64,000 nucleotides of DNA from Bacteroidota bacterium (GCA_016721305.1 JADKIH010000010.1:1-64000); one strand, 5' to 3'. Numbered from the stretch's first letter, positions 9,149-19,771 are shown. Translations and numbers: made by a program. Notes: generated by a model not told the origin, from the letters alone.

Positions 9149-12100
9149 ATGATAAACTTTAAACGAACGATAAGGCTTTGGGTATTTCTTTTTAGCATTT
9201 TTTCAGGTTATGCTAATCAGGTCTATTCGCAAGCGTATTCTGCATATTCTATTTCACTGGCCGAAGGTTTATCGCAAAGTAGTGTTTATGGATTAACTCA
9301 GGATTCGTTGGGTTTCATTTGGGCTGGAACACAAGATGGGTTGAACCGATATGATGGACTTCATTTCAAAACTTACTATAACCAGCCGTTTGACTCACTT
9401 TCTCTGCCTAGCAGTAATATTATGTCGCTGTTGAGTGATTCGAAAGGGAGGCTATGGGTAGGTACTTCCGGTGGTGGATTAGCGATGAAGGAAAATGGTT
9501 CAGATAATTTTAAGACATGGAAATCGCCTTTGAAGCGTACAAAAGGTAGTCTGAGTAGTAACTGGATAAATGTAATCTACGAAGATGCGAGTGGTAGGAT
9601 TTGGATTGGGACTTCTTCAGGCCTTGATGTTATTATTCATGATCAGATTTCAGCTGCTAAGGGTTCACTGTCTTTTACTAATTTGATCTTTGATACTTCC
9701 GGAGTCTCATTTAACATGATAAATGCTATCTATTATTCAAGTCAAGGTGAATTATGGGTTGGTACAAAGGCAGGTTTGCATCGTATTATTGTGAATGATA
9801 AGAATCCTTCTGCGTCGAAGATTCAGGATTTTGGAATCACTGAGGGATTGAAGAGTGACGAAATCAGAACTATTTGCGAAGATAGATCAGGCGACTTATG
9901 GGTAGGAACAAGCGTCGGGCTCTCATTATTTGATGAGCAGAAAAATCGTTTCGATAGTTATTGCCTTGAGGAAGGAAATTCAAAATGCACTTCCATTTAT
10001 GCCCTGGCCAATACAGTTGAGGGTCGATTATGGATTGGAACTAATTCGGGATTGTATTATATTGATAAGGCAGATTTAGATTTGCCTAATCAGAGTAACT
10101 TTCGTTTTATACCTTTTCAAACAAATGGTGTTAAACTCAGGGGTGGAGTTCTGAATATCTCAGAAGACAAAATTTCAAAGGGTATTATTTGGATCGGTTC
10201 CGATGCAGATGGAATTATAAAATTAGTTCCGGTTATCAAAAATTTCCAAACTAATCATCTTCAGGATGTCGTGCCGGTAGCCTTTGTATTCAGCTTGCTA
10301 AAGGATAGCAAAAACTATTTATGGATAGGCACAAGTACCGGTTTGATAAGGCATGATAAAACGACAAACAAGTATTCAGTATTTACTTCCGGTAAGAATG
10401 GCTTGGCAAGTGATTATATACAGAGTATAAAAGAGGGCAGTGATGGTTCAATTTGGATTGCCACTATGCGAGGGCTTCAGCGAATTGATAAGCCTTATTC
10501 TATGAATCCTGAATTTAATTCATTTATTTTAAATCAAGCAGCTCCACAAGCTCAGGCACGTAAAATATATATAGCAGCCGATAGCTCGATTTGGGTAGTT
10601 CTGCCACGGAAAATTTATAAATTAAAAGCCGATGGTTCTGATTCAAAGTTGATTATTGATAATCAGCTTTGCACTCTTATTCCGGAAAATGCCTACAATA
10701 CTGCATTTGTTTTTGATTCAAACGATAACATCTGGCTCTCAACTTCCGGTGGATTGTTTGTTTTTGAACGACCGGGAAATTCCGGTTACGATTTTAGAAA
10801 CCCGCTTGCTTATTTTCATAATCATACCGATACAACCGGTTTGCGAAATGATGTCATCAATGATCTCTTCGAAGACTCCAACGGTAATATCTGGATTTGT
10901 TCTGCCAACGGATTAACAAAGGGTGTTTTAAAAAATCATAGGGTGAGTTTTAAAAATTATTCAACTGCGAATGGTTTAATTAATAATGCAGTCTATGGTG
11001 TTTTGGAAGATACGATAAATCGTTCTCTATGGATTAGCACAAATGGAGGGCTTTCGAAATTCGATTTAACAAAAGAGGCTTTTCGTAATTTTACATTACA
11101 CGACGGATTACAAAGCAATGAATTTGATGCAGGAGCTTTTTTTCAATCCGATGACCATGAATTTTATTTTGGAGGTGTAAATGGTTATACGTCATTTTAC
11201 TCAAACGATATTCGCGAAGATGAAGTAATACCCCGGGTTTACATCAGCGGATATTCTATGCCAAGTGGTGAATCATTTGATCTGCTGTCAAGCGCAAAGA
11301 ACAAGAACGTTGAACTTGATTACAATCAAAATTCGTTTAGCATAAGCTTTACCGCATTACAATTTGCATTTCCTCAATCCAATCGCTATGCCTACATGCT
11401 CGAAGGTTTTCATAAAAGTTGGATCAATAGCGGATCTGTCAATCAGGTGAATTTTTCTCAGCTTCCTCCCGGAAAATATATTTTAAGGGTGAAAGCTGCG
11501 AATTCTGATGGGATTTACAATGAGAGCGGCGATTTTATCTCGATAGTTATTCATCCGCCTTTCTGGCAAACTTTGTGGTTTTATTTACTAATCGCTATTG
11601 CAATTTGTCTTGTTTTTTATGCTTTACATCGCTACAAGCTAAGGATGTCGACTTTGCAGCACGCTGAAATAGAAAAAATCCGAAAGGAAACGGCAGCTGA
11701 TTTTCACGACGAACTGGGTCACAAGCTAACTACTATTGGTTGGTTTGCTGAAATTCTCAAAAAGCGATTAAGTCCTGAGATGAAGGATGAGAGAACTTAT
11801 CTGGATAAAATTATTGAGACTTCTGCCAATCTCTATCATACAATGAAAGATTTGTTGTGGGCTATGGATCCGGGAAAAGATTCACTCAATGATCTCTATA
11901 TACAGATGCGCCACTTTGGAGAGTCGTTATATGATCAGACAGGAGTTGAATTCATTGCCACCGATTCCGGTGACGATTGGAGTGAAATACATCTGCCGTT
12001 AACTCAAAAGCGACATGTTCTACTGATATTCAAAGAAGCTATGCATAATAGCCTGAAGCATTCGAAGAGTTCGAAAATTGAGCTAAATGCTATCAGACAG

Positions 12101-12283
12101 AATGGGCACGTTTCATTTATCTTAAAGGATAATGGCAAAGGTTTTAAATTTGACTGGGATATTGCGGGGAATGGATTGAGAAATGTTCGTAAGAGAGCAG
12201 AACAAATAAAAGGTAAAATAGATATTAAATCGGATTCAGGCGGAACGAAGCTTGAACTTAAATTTTCACTCACAAAACACTAG
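9149..12283 (+). CDS. Two-component-regulator-propeller sensor histidine kinase
   Basis: The 1044-residue protein has a signal peptide or anchor (residues 1-27). A long periplasmic region follows, built of about fourteen propeller blades with the motif LWVGT, IWIGT or LWIST spaced 40-50 residues. A Y_Y_Y domain (about 700-795) and one transmembrane helix (about 805-830) come next. The cytoplasmic kinase is of the NarX/DesK type: HisKA_3-like box DFHDELGHKL with His853, an asparagine-containing ATPase segment HNSLKHS, and DNGKGF. The start gives a proper signal peptide. It ends 3 bp before the LuxR-type regulator, its evident partner. Such kinases often sense glycan fragments in Bacteroidota, and the SusCD operon downstream makes nutrient sensing plausible but unproven. 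Confidence 0.92.
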   Translation: MINFKRTIRLWVFLFSIFSGYANQVYSQAYSAYSISLAEGLSQSSVYGLTQDSLGFIWAGTQDGLNRYDGLHFKTYYNQPFDSLSLPSSNIMSLLSDSKGRLWVGTSGGGLAMKENGSDNFKTWKSPLKRTKGSLSSNWINVIYEDASGRIWIGTSSGLDVIIHDQISAAKGSLSFTNLIFDTSGVSFNMINAIYYSSQGELWVGTKAGLHRIIVNDKNPSASKIQDFGITEGLKSDEIRTICEDRSGDLWVGTSVGLSLFDEQKNRFDSYCLEEGNSKCTSIYALANTVEGRLWIGTNSGLYYIDKADLDLPNQSNFRFIPFQTNGVKLRGGVLNISEDKISKGIIWIGSDADGIIKLVPVIKNFQTNHLQDVVPVAFVFSLLKDSKNYLWIGTSTGLIRHDKTTNKYSVFTSGKNGLASDYIQSIKEGSDGSIWIATMRGLQRIDKPYSMNPEFNSFILNQAAPQAQARKIYIAADSSIWVVLPRKIYKLKADGSDSKLIIDNQLCTLIPENAYNTAFVFDSNDNIWLSTSGGLFVFERPGNSGYDFRNPLAYFHNHTDTTGLRNDVINDLFEDSNGNIWICSANGLTKGVLKNHRVSFKNYSTANGLINNAVYGVLEDTINRSLWISTNGGLSKFDLTKEAFRNFTLHDGLQSNEFDAGAFFQSDDHEFYFGGVNGYTSFYSNDIREDEVIPRVYISGYSMPSGESFDLLSSAKNKNVELDYNQNSFSISFTALQFAFPQSNRYAYMLEGFHKSWINSGSVNQVNFSQLPPGKYILRVKAANSDGIYNESGDFISIVIHPPFWQTLWFYLLIAIAICLVFYALHRYKLRMSTLQHAEIEKIRKETAADFHDELGHKLTTIGWFAEILKKRLSPEMKDERTYLDKIIETSANLYHTMKDLLWAMDPGKDSLNDLYIQMRHFGESLYDQTGVEFIATDSGDDWSEIHLPLTQKRHVLLIFKEAMHNSLKHSKSSKIELNAIRQNGHVSFILKDNGKGFKFDWDIAGNGLRNVRKRAEQIKGKIDIKSDSGGTKLELKFSLTKH

Positions 12284-12286
12284 CAA

Positions 12287-12901
12287 ATGATAAAGATAGC
12301 ATTGGTCGAAGATCATTCGGATTTACGTGAAGGTTTGCAAATTGCCATTAAGGAGAGTGGCGACGATATAATATGTATGGCCGCTTTCGCTGATGCAGAG
12401 TCGGCTTTAAACTCGATTCCAAGTCTTAAGCCTGAAATTGTTTTAATGGATATCAATCTTCCCGGTATGTCAGGAATAGAATGTGTCCGCAAATTGAAAA
12501 GCCTGCTTCCGGAAGTTGAAGTAATCATGCTGACAGTTTTTGCAGAGGATAAAACAGTTTTCGATTCGCTTTGTGCCGGTGCTTGTGGATATATTACGAA
12601 GAATGCCTCACCAACAGAAATTATGGATGCCGTACGCGAAGTGAAAAGAGGAGGAGCTCCAATGAGCCCTCGTATTGCACGAATGGTGGTAAGTTCTTTT
12701 AACAGCTTTATCACATCTTCATTAACAGAGCGGGAGCGTGAAGTGCTCAATCATCTCAGTCAAGGAAAAAGCTATAAGATGGTAGCCGAATCACTTTTCA
12801 TTTCGCATGATACCGTGCGATTTCATATAAAAAATATTTATAAAAAGCTCGAAGTACACAGCTTACCCGAAGCATTTGCAAAAGTGAAAAGGGTTTTTTA
12901 G
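12287..12901 (+). CDS. NarL/LuxR-family response regulator
   Basis: A 204-residue protein with receiver domain (residues 1-118): acidic pair E8/D9, phospho-acceptor Asp55 in MDINLPG, and Lys in the GYITKNAS region. A GerE/LuxR helix-turn-helix follows (about 145-195, LTEREREVLNHLSQGKSY then HDTVRFHIKNIYKKL). It starts 3 bp after the propeller kinase stop, so kinase and regulator form one operon. Targets cannot be read from the sequence; the SusC operon 720 bp downstream on the same strand is a candidate. A long low-complexity tract follows directly. Confidence 0.95.
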   Translation: MIKIALVEDHSDLREGLQIAIKESGDDIICMAAFADAESALNSIPSLKPEIVLMDINLPGMSGIECVRKLKSLLPEVEVIMLTVFAEDKTVFDSLCAGACGYITKNASPTEIMDAVREVKRGGAPMSPRIARMVVSSFNSFITSSLTEREREVLNHLSQGKSYKMVAESLFISHDTVRFHIKNIYKKLEVHSLPEAFAKVKRVF

Positions 12902-12906
12902 TTCCA

Positions 12907-12992
12907 TTGGCAAATTGGCAAACTGGCAAATTAGCAAATTAGCAAATTAGCAAATTAGCGCTATCTACATTCTAATTTCTAATTTCTAATTG
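12907..12992. repeat. Word-repeat palindrome (GCAAATTA / CTAATTTC arms)
   Basis: Directly after the response-regulator stop, the word (TT)GGCAAA/TTAGCAAA repeats seven times. After a short spacer come three copies of CTAATTT. The second block is an imperfect reverse complement of the first, with about one mismatch per word, so the pair can fold into a hairpin. It belongs to the class of palindromic word elements seen throughout this window. Confidence 0.7.
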
Positions 12993-12997
12993 CTACC

Positions 12998-13302
12998 TAG
13001 TACTTACTACTTACTACTACTACTACTTACTACTACTTACTTACTACTACTTACTACTTACTACTTACTACTTACTACTTACTACTTACTACTACTTACT
13101 ACTACTTACTACTACTTACTACTACTTACTACTACTTACTTACTACTTACTACTTACTACTTACTACTTACTACTTACTACTTACTACTTACTACTACTA
13201 CTTACTACTACTACTTACTTACTTACTACTTACTACTTACTACTTACTACTTACTACTTACTACTTACTACTTACTACTTACTACTTACTACTTACAACC
13301 TA
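12998..13302. repeat. Low-complexity TACTTAC/TAC microsatellite
   Basis: About 305 bases consist only of TAC and TTAC units (TACTTAC, TACTAC, TACTTACTTAC). One frame stays open across it but encodes only a Leu/Thr/Tyr low-complexity string, so I do not call a gene. The unit order is irregular, which suggests slippage or an unreliable consensus length. It lies between the regulator gene and the SusC leader. Confidence 0.9.
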
Positions 13303-13362
13303 CTAAGTGTGAATATCCGTTAACCACATTTACATGTAGCAAGACTCAATCACCTGCTTACC

Positions 13363-13370
13363 TACATTTG
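13363..13370 (+). promoter_or_regulatory. Possible -7 element of the SusCD operon
   Basis: TACATTTG is an exact TAnnTTTG match, but no TTTG lies 19 bases upstream. If used, transcription would begin near 13376 and give a leader of about 245 bases that contains the inverted repeat at 13398-13566. Low confidence because the -7 motif alone is common in AT-rich DNA. Confidence 0.3.
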
Positions 13371-13397
13371 AATTGTTCATTCTCTGTATTGGAATTT

Positions 13398-13566
13398 GAT
13401 GAACGCAGTTCTTTTGTGGAGTAAGCAGCATCTATAAACGACCTTATCCGGATGTGATCCTGTTCTGTCTTCTCATAGTTTAGGTTAATGGCAATTCCTG
13501 AAATAAATGTCTTTAAAAACTAACGACAGTAGATCAGGCTTACTCCATAGAAGAGCTACGTTCATT
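13398..13566 (+). other. Long inverted repeat able to form a leader RNA stem upstream of SusC
   Basis: Arms 13398-13426 and 13538-13566 are reverse complements over 29 positions. The core 26 bp (13401-13426 with 13538-13563) has 22 Watson-Crick pairs; of the four differences, three become G.U pairs in RNA read toward SusC and one is a C-A mismatch. The 111-base loop contains TTTAGGTTAA (13479-13488), whose exact complement TTAACCTAAA lies at 13603-13612 just before the SusC start, offering an alternative pairing. This could be a structured leader or a small non-autonomous element. No family recognised. Confidence 0.5.
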
Positions 13567-13622
13567 TTGTTTTGGTAAAGAGATCTCTAACGTGAATTCA
13601 GTTTAACCTAAAAACAAATTCG

Positions 13623-16600
13623 ATGAAAAAGATCTTTACGGTATTTCTCCTTCTTTATCTCATCGCTGCACACACAGTATTTGCACAATCCCGGACTATT
13701 TCCGGTGTAGTCACTGCTGCGCAGGATGGACTAAGCATACCGGGTGTTTCGGTGGTGTTGAAGGGCACCACTATCGGTACCAGTACCGACCTCGATGGTA
13801 AGTTTACAATCTCTGTACCTGCAGATGCCAAGTTACTTGTGTTTACCTCGGTCGGCATGAAAACAAAAGAGGTTTCTATTGAATCATCTTCCTCAGTTAA
13901 TGTGGTTATGGAAACAGATGCACTCAAACTGAATGAAGTAGTTGTGACGGCCAATGCAATTGAAAGAGAGAAGCGAAGCGTGGGTTATGGTATTTCTACT
14001 GTATCCGGTTCTGAGCTTACCAGAGGTGAAGATCGTTCGGTCGTAAATTCTCTGCAGGGAAAAGTGGCCGGTATTCAGGTTACAAGTGCTTCCGGAGGAG
14101 TTGGGAGCTCGTCAAGAATTATTATCAGAGGAGGCTCCTCGATTTTGGGTGATAATAGGCCATTGATGGTTGTCGATGGTATTCCAATCCAGGATGATAA
14201 TTTCCAAACCGGCGATGAGTTAAACCGACAGGTGGATGCCGGTAATCGGGCCAATGATATCAATCCGGAAGACATAGAAAGTGTTACTATTCTGAAAGGT
14301 CCGGCAGCAGCCGCTTTGTACGGCTCCCGTGCTTCGAATGGAGCCGTAATGATTACGACGAAAAGCGGGAAAAAAGTTTCAGGTGGCGGAAAAGCATTTC
14401 CCGGAAGTTTTTCAAGCGGATATACTTTTGAGACGCCGTTAAAGCTTCCTGAATTTCAGAATTCATTTGGTCAGGGCTTACCTTTCTTCGAGCATGACTT
14501 GCGTGAAAATACAAGCTGGGGTGCGGCATTTGATGGTATAGTTCGCCCGTGGGGATATGAAATCAATGGGCAACAAAGAGTGAAACCTTATTCGGCTTTA
14601 CCTGATAATGTAAAGGACTTTTTTGATGTAGGTCATACACTGACGACGAATTTTTCAATTTCCGGTGGGAGTGAGAAATCTAGTTATTATATGTCGGTGG
14701 GGAATGTGAACCAAACAGGTATTGTACCCGGAACTGAATATACACGAACAAATTTTAAAGTCAGTGGCAGTGCGGAACTTGCCAACCATTTCACCAGCTC
14801 TGCATCGGTGATGTACTCGAAATCGAAAGGTGACTTATCTATTCAAGGACAAAATACCGCTCTCTCTCCATGGGAGGATATTATACAGACGCCGCGCGAT
14901 ATCAGCTTACTTGAATTGAAGGACTATAAGAACCAATTCAATGACCTTGACGGATATTATTCTCCATACACTACTAATCCTTGGTTTGTATTGAATGAAA
15001 ATTCGTATAACAATAACGTTGACCATATCATTGGGAATGTTCAGTTGGCTTATCATCCGCTTAGCTGGCTGAATGTCGATTATCGGATCGGAACAGATTA
15101 TTATTCGGACGACAGAGAAGAAATCCATGCCATTGCTAAGGTTAATCCGGCTTCGACAAGAGCGGCCGATGGAGCAGCTGACTATCCGGGGTTTTATCAG
15201 GTTTCAGGATTGATGGGACGTGAAATAAATTCGGGACCTGACGATTACGGCAAAGCATAGTTTTACGGAGGATTTGAAAGCCTCGGTTTTAATTGGGCAA
15301 AATGTGAACGACAGAAAGAATACTGCTCAGGTTGCTACAGCGAATCAGTTGGTGATTCCGGGTTTTTATAATTTAAGCAATGTTAATGGAGTGCCAACGA
15401 ATTCAAATGCTTTAGCTATCCGCCGCCTGTGGGGGATTTATGCTGATGTGAATTTAGCGTATAAGAATTATCTTTTTCTCGAACTCACTGCCCGAAATGA
15501 TCATTCATCTACATTGCCTCTGGATAACAACAGCTACTTTTATCCAAGTGCAAATCTTTCCTTCGTGTTTACTGACGCTTTCAAACTGTCAAATAAGTAC
15601 TTGACCTTCGGAAAATTTGCATTGAATTATGCAAGAGTAGGAAAGGATGCACCACCATACTCAGTGAAGGAAATCTATGCATCACCTAGTACAAGCAATC
15701 AGGCTTATACAATAACTGATGGACATCAAAACGTTCAGATCGAATTTCCATACAATGGTGTTGCGGGATTCACAAAGGGGAATGTGTTAGGTAATCCGAA
15801 TCTTACACCTGAATTCACAACGGCTATGGAGTTTGCATTGGATTTAGGATTCCTCGAAGATCGAATTGGTGTGAGTTTTAATTATTTCAATAATAAAAGC
15901 GAGGATCAAATTATTCCTATTCAATTACCTGCTTCCACCGGATTCAGAGCACAATTTGTTAATGCAGCTACAATGACAAATAAGGGAATTGAATTGCTCT
16001 TGCGTGGTGTACCCGTGTTGAATAAGAATTTTAAATGGGAGATGTCTCTAAACTATTCCAAAGTTGACAATAATGTAGAGAAATTATATGGTGGACTCAA
16101 TCAGGTTTCCATTGGAAACGGTACTACATTCGTTGGAGGAGATATTGTTGCTGCCATAGGAAAACCATGGGGTCAACTTTTAGTAACTCAATTCTTACGT
16201 GATCCGGAAGGACATGTAGTTGTTGATCCTAATACAGGTTATCCTCTGACCGACCCGAACGATCAGCTTGCAGGAAGTGTGTTGCCGGACTATACTGCCG
16301 GGATGACTAATACGTTTTCGTATAAGTCGTTTAGTTTGTCGTTCACGTTTGATACAAAGCAGGGTGGTTTAATTTATTCTCGGACGAAAAGTACAATGAC
16401 ATTCTCAGGAACAGATCCAATTACTATTTATAACAATCGTGAACCATTCGTTGTTCCAAATAGCGTCATACAAAATCCGGATGGATCTTACAGTGCCAAT
16501 AACATTCAGGTTGATCCATTCACTTATTGGGCCAATAGCGGAAATGCTGTTACAAATGTAGCAGGTGAGAATTTGATTGATGCAAGTTACATTAAGTTGC

Positions 16601-16830
16601 GTGAGTTAAATTTATCTTATGTTCTTCCGAAGAAATGGATTTCAAAAACGCCGTTTGGCGATGTTACCGTAAGTGTTTATGGTAGAAATCTCTGGATAAA
16701 AACGGCAAAAGACAATCATTATCTCGATCCGGAAGTGTCGTCGTTTGGAACAGGCAACGTTCAAGGATACGATTATGGTGCTCTGCCATCTGTGAAAAGT
16801 ATCGGTGGTATGGTTCGATTTACATTCTGA
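13623..16830 (+). CDS. SusC/RagA-family TonB-linked outer-membrane receptor (one frameshift)
   Basis: A signal peptide (residues 1-22, ending VFAQS) leads into a carboxypeptidase-like domain (about 23-100), the SusC signature region around LKLNEVVVTANA (about 100-112) and a TonB plug (about 115-250, RIIIRGGSSI then GPAAAALYGSRASNGAVMITTK). The beta-barrel runs to a final strand ending GGMVRFTF. The frame breaks near 15255, where one extra base in GGCAAAGCATAG gives a stop; without it the protein reads on as GKHSFTEDLKASVLIGQN. The total is about 1069 residues, normal for SusC. It imports oligomers with the SusD partner encoded 20 bp downstream. The substrate is unknown and no glycosidase is encoded nearby. 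Confidence 0.95.
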
Positions 16831-16850
16831 TTTATAAAACAAAAATAAAA

Positions 16851-18324
16851 ATGAAAAAAATAACTCGATATATAGCTCCTGTAACTTTATGCTTTGTGCT
16901 TTTGTTGAATTCCTGCACAAAGGATTATCTCGATGTAAATACGGACCCGAATAATCCTGCTGAAGTTACTCCCGAACTCTTATTGCCACCTGTTATCGCT
17001 CATACAGCTTTTATCATGGGAGGACAATATCAAATCATTGGAGGATTCTGGTCTCAATACTGGACGCAGGGATCAACCGGAAATCAGTATAACGCCTATG
17101 ATCAGTACCAGGTACCGAATACAACGTTTGATCGTCAATGGACAGAATTATATTCTGATGTTCTAACTGATTGCAGAATTCTCTCTATAAAAGGAGAGGA
17201 GACGGGGAAACCTAATTACTCAGCAATTGGTTATTTTCTGGAAGCTTATGCGTTTCACGTGTTGACCGATTTGCATGGCGATATTCCATATTCTGAAGCT
17301 CTCCAAGGGGTGGATAATATTTCTCCGCACTTTGACAGTCAAAGTAAAATTTACGACGAGCTTATTACTTTGATTGATATCGGTATTTCTAAGATAGATC
17401 GCAGCGATTTAGCGATCTATCCGGATGCCGATGATTTTATTTTTCACGGTGATATGGATTTGTGGGAAAAAGTTTGCCAATACTCTTAAGCTGCGCATCT
17501 ATATGCGCCAGTCAGAAGTGAGACCGGCGGTGGCGTCTGCAGGAATTCAGCAAATGTTGACTAATGGAGCGACATTTTTGGAAGAGGGTGAAGATGCTGT
17601 AATGACGTTTGTGAATTCAGCAGGTTATCAGCACCCTTTATTTACGGAGATTGAAAATCTGGGTAATCAAAATCTGATTGCAAGCAATACTTCTATCAAT
17701 TATCTATTGGTTAATAATGATCCCAGAGTAGATGTTTTCTATGCACCCGCATCGACGGGAACGAATGCAGGCTCGCAAGCAGGGATCGATCAGGGAGATG
17801 GAAAGACTCCGACATTTCCGGCATCTGCTAAGCCCGATGATTTCTCACAACCGGGTGCGGCTATTGCAGGACCGGATGCGCCGGCTACTTTCATTTCAGC
17901 TGCCGAAGCATACTTCCTTCTTTCGGAAGCTGCTGCACGCGGATGGATTTCGGATGACGCACAGGCATTGTATGAAGCCGGTATTACTGCGTCTTTTACC
18001 CGTTGGGGTTTGACCGATGTGGATGCATCTGATTATTATTCTCAAACTTCTGTTGCTTTTCCTTCCGGCGGATCTTTGGCAGATAAACTGAAAGCGATTA
18101 TTACTGAGAAGTGGGTGTCGATGAACAGTAATGAATCGGTGGAGGCTTGGTGCGAATGGCGTAGGACTAATTATCCTGATTTTTTCGTTCACTCTGCAAC
18201 TAGCCTGATTGGTACAGGTGAGTTTCCTCAGCGTTTGCCTTATCCAAATTCCGAAATTCAAACTAACCCAAATACGCCGGTGCAACCGTTATTGACTGCA
18301 AAGGTTTGGTGGGATGTCAATTAA
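16851..18324 (+). CDS. SusD/RagB-family surface lipoprotein (one frameshift)
   Basis: A lipoprotein signal with lipobox Cys at about residue 22 (LLLNSCTKDYLDVN) opens this SusD-like protein of the SusD-like_2 type. The body carries the family segments for TPR-like helices (AYAFHVLTDLHGDIPYSEAL, about 125-145). The A5 run near 17466-17470 has one A too many: removing it gives LWEKFANTLKLRIYMR, the standard motif of the family, and joins the two reading frames. The repaired protein is about 490 residues. It caps the SusC transporter at the cell surface and binds the incoming polymer. It is co-transcribed with SusC (20 bp gap) and with the lipoprotein downstream. Confidence 0.95.
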
Positions 18325-18347
18325 TCAGTGCTAAAGATTCTTATACT

Positions 18348-19004
18348 ATGAAAACAAAAATATTCTATATATCTGCCATCATGATGGCAGTGGTAAGCTC
18401 GTCATGCAAAAAGGTCAGTACAGATGATATCTCAAAAACGGTCACTGTTAGTTATCCAACTATCAATTTAAAAGGCAATGCATCCGATTCAATTGTTTTC
18501 GTTCCGCAAGGCGGGACCTATTCCGAAGCCGGAGCAACACTGATCGATGATATCACGGGCGCTTCCTCTGATTTGAGTCCGGTAAATGATGTTGTTGATG
18601 TTTCAACCACGGGTGTGTATGCGGTTAGTTATAGTGCTTCCAATTCCAATGGATTTGAAACAACAAAAACAAGATATGTCGTTGTTTATAATCCTTCGAT
18701 TAGCCCGGAAGATTTCACCGGCACTTATGCTCACTTAAACGGTCGAATCGTGAACGTAACTCAACTGTCACCCCGACTGTTTTCTTGCGATGATTTATAT
18801 GGAACTTTCAACATACCGATTCCACTTTACTTTGTCGACTATGGTGATGGCTTGTATATTCCCCAGCAGCGTATCGACCCAAGTTTAGGTACGGCAGTCG
18901 ATGGCGCAGGTGAAAAGACAGGTGTCGCCGGTAGCTACGTGCTCGATTTTTATGGTCTCACTCGCGATGGCTTACCACGTCCGCGAACATTGACGGAACA
19001 ATAG
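18348..19004 (+). CDS. Surface lipoprotein with Ig-like domain, SusCD operon partner
   Basis: I place the start at ATG 18348, 23 bp after the SusD stop, because it gives a lipoprotein signal with lipobox Cys at about residue 20 (VSSSCKKVST). The 218-residue mature region starts with an Ig-like/bacterial surface domain (about 40-115: PQGGTYSEAGA then TGVYAVSYSASNSNG), the pattern of BT_2263/DUF5012-type proteins found third in SusCD operons. The C-terminal 100 residues are beta-rich with no recognised fold. Its probable role is as a surface ligand-binding accessory to the SusCD pair. Function assigned from context and domain pattern only. Confidence 0.75.
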   Translation: MKTKIFYISAIMMAVVSSSCKKVSTDDISKTVTVSYPTINLKGNASDSIVFVPQGGTYSEAGATLIDDITGASSDLSPVNDVVDVSTTGVYAVSYSASNSNGFETTKTRYVVVYNPSISPEDFTGTYAHLNGRIVNVTQLSPRLFSCDDLYGTFNIPIPLYFVDYGDGLYIPQQRIDPSLGTAVDGAGEKTGVAGSYVLDFYGLTRDGLPRPRTLTEQ

Positions 19005-19100
19005 TATACCATTCACACATTAATTTCCAAAGTATTTGAACCAAGATCCGCTCACGCGGATATACCATTTTCTCTTGATTTTTAATTTAGGAATGGTATA
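19005..19100 (+). terminator. Inverted-repeat region after the SusCD operon, possible terminator
   Basis: TATACCATTC (19005-19014) is the exact reverse complement of GAATGGTATA (19091-19100). Between them lies a 6-bp perfect hairpin ATCCGC-TCAC-GCGGAT (19046-19061) followed by a T-rich stretch. The position directly after the last gene of the operon suits termination, but the hairpin is short and the T-run is interrupted. Confidence 0.4.
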
Positions 19101-19258
19101 GTTTAAAAATAAAGTTAGCAATTAACGAATACCGGTTGATTTAGGTTAAACTGGTAGTTAGGCGGGGTGCAATTACAGGTTATTGCGCTCCGCCTTTGTA
19201 TTATGCATTGTTTGATTTGTTCTCTTATGGATTATTAATATTTAACAACATTTCTCAT

Positions 19259-19771
19259 ATGATCAGAATAATTGCCTTGTTCTATTTCGCGTTCTTCGCC
19301 GAAAGTATAATCGCACAAAGTGCCTCAACTCAACCATGTTCGTCACCTGAATGTACTCAGTTTGATTTCTGGTTGGGCGATTGGGATCTTACTTACAATG
19401 ATTCCATCCATGCCACGAATCATATCACAAAAGAGATGGGGAATTGTGTGGTTTATGAGCATTTCAATGATCCGTCACAATCCTTTTCAGGAGCCAGTTG
19501 GTCGGTTTTTAATTCGACCACTAATCTTTGGCAGCAGTGCTGGGTAGATAATCAAGGTGGATACATACTTTTAACCGGAAAGTTTGAAAATGGAGAGATG
19601 ATGCTTTTTACGGAAGAACGTAAATTGAGTGATGGTTCAAGCGGGAAGAATAAAATGCGCTTCTATAATATTACGTCTTTAAGTTTCGACTGGAATTGGG
19701 AAGTGACAAAAGATGGAGGCAAGTCATGGACAATTCTTTGGAAAATTCATTACAGCCGAAAAAAGCCCTGA
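19259..19771 (+). CDS. Secreted DUF1579-like protein
   Basis: With the start at ATG 19259 the protein is 170 residues with a clean signal peptide (about 1-19, ending SIIAQ). The mature part opens with CTQFDFWLGDWDL, a hallmark of DUF1579-type lipocalin-like proteins, and is rich in Trp-containing strands (SGASWSVFNSTTNLWQQCWVDNQGGY). No catalytic residues are known for the family. It stands alone, about 250 bp after the SusCD operon and about 140 bp before the next gene. A small-molecule-binding role is possible but unsupported. Confidence 0.7.
   Translation: MIRIIALFYFAFFAESIIAQSASTQPCSSPECTQFDFWLGDWDLTYNDSIHATNHITKEMGNCVVYEHFNDPSQSFSGASWSVFNSTTNLWQQCWVDNQGGYILLTGKFENGEMMLFTEERKLSDGSSGKNKMRFYNITSLSFDWNWEVTKDGGKSWTILWKIHYSRKKP

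Noticed and set aside
12990..13424. A 144-codon open frame through the TACTTAC tract
   Set aside because: It translates only to a Leu/Thr/Tyr low-complexity string; the frame is open because the repeat lacks stops.
13623..19004. Complete polysaccharide-utilisation locus
   Set aside because: SusC, SusD and a surface lipoprotein are present, but no glycoside hydrolase, lyase or SusR/HTCS gene within the operon supports a polysaccharide substrate.
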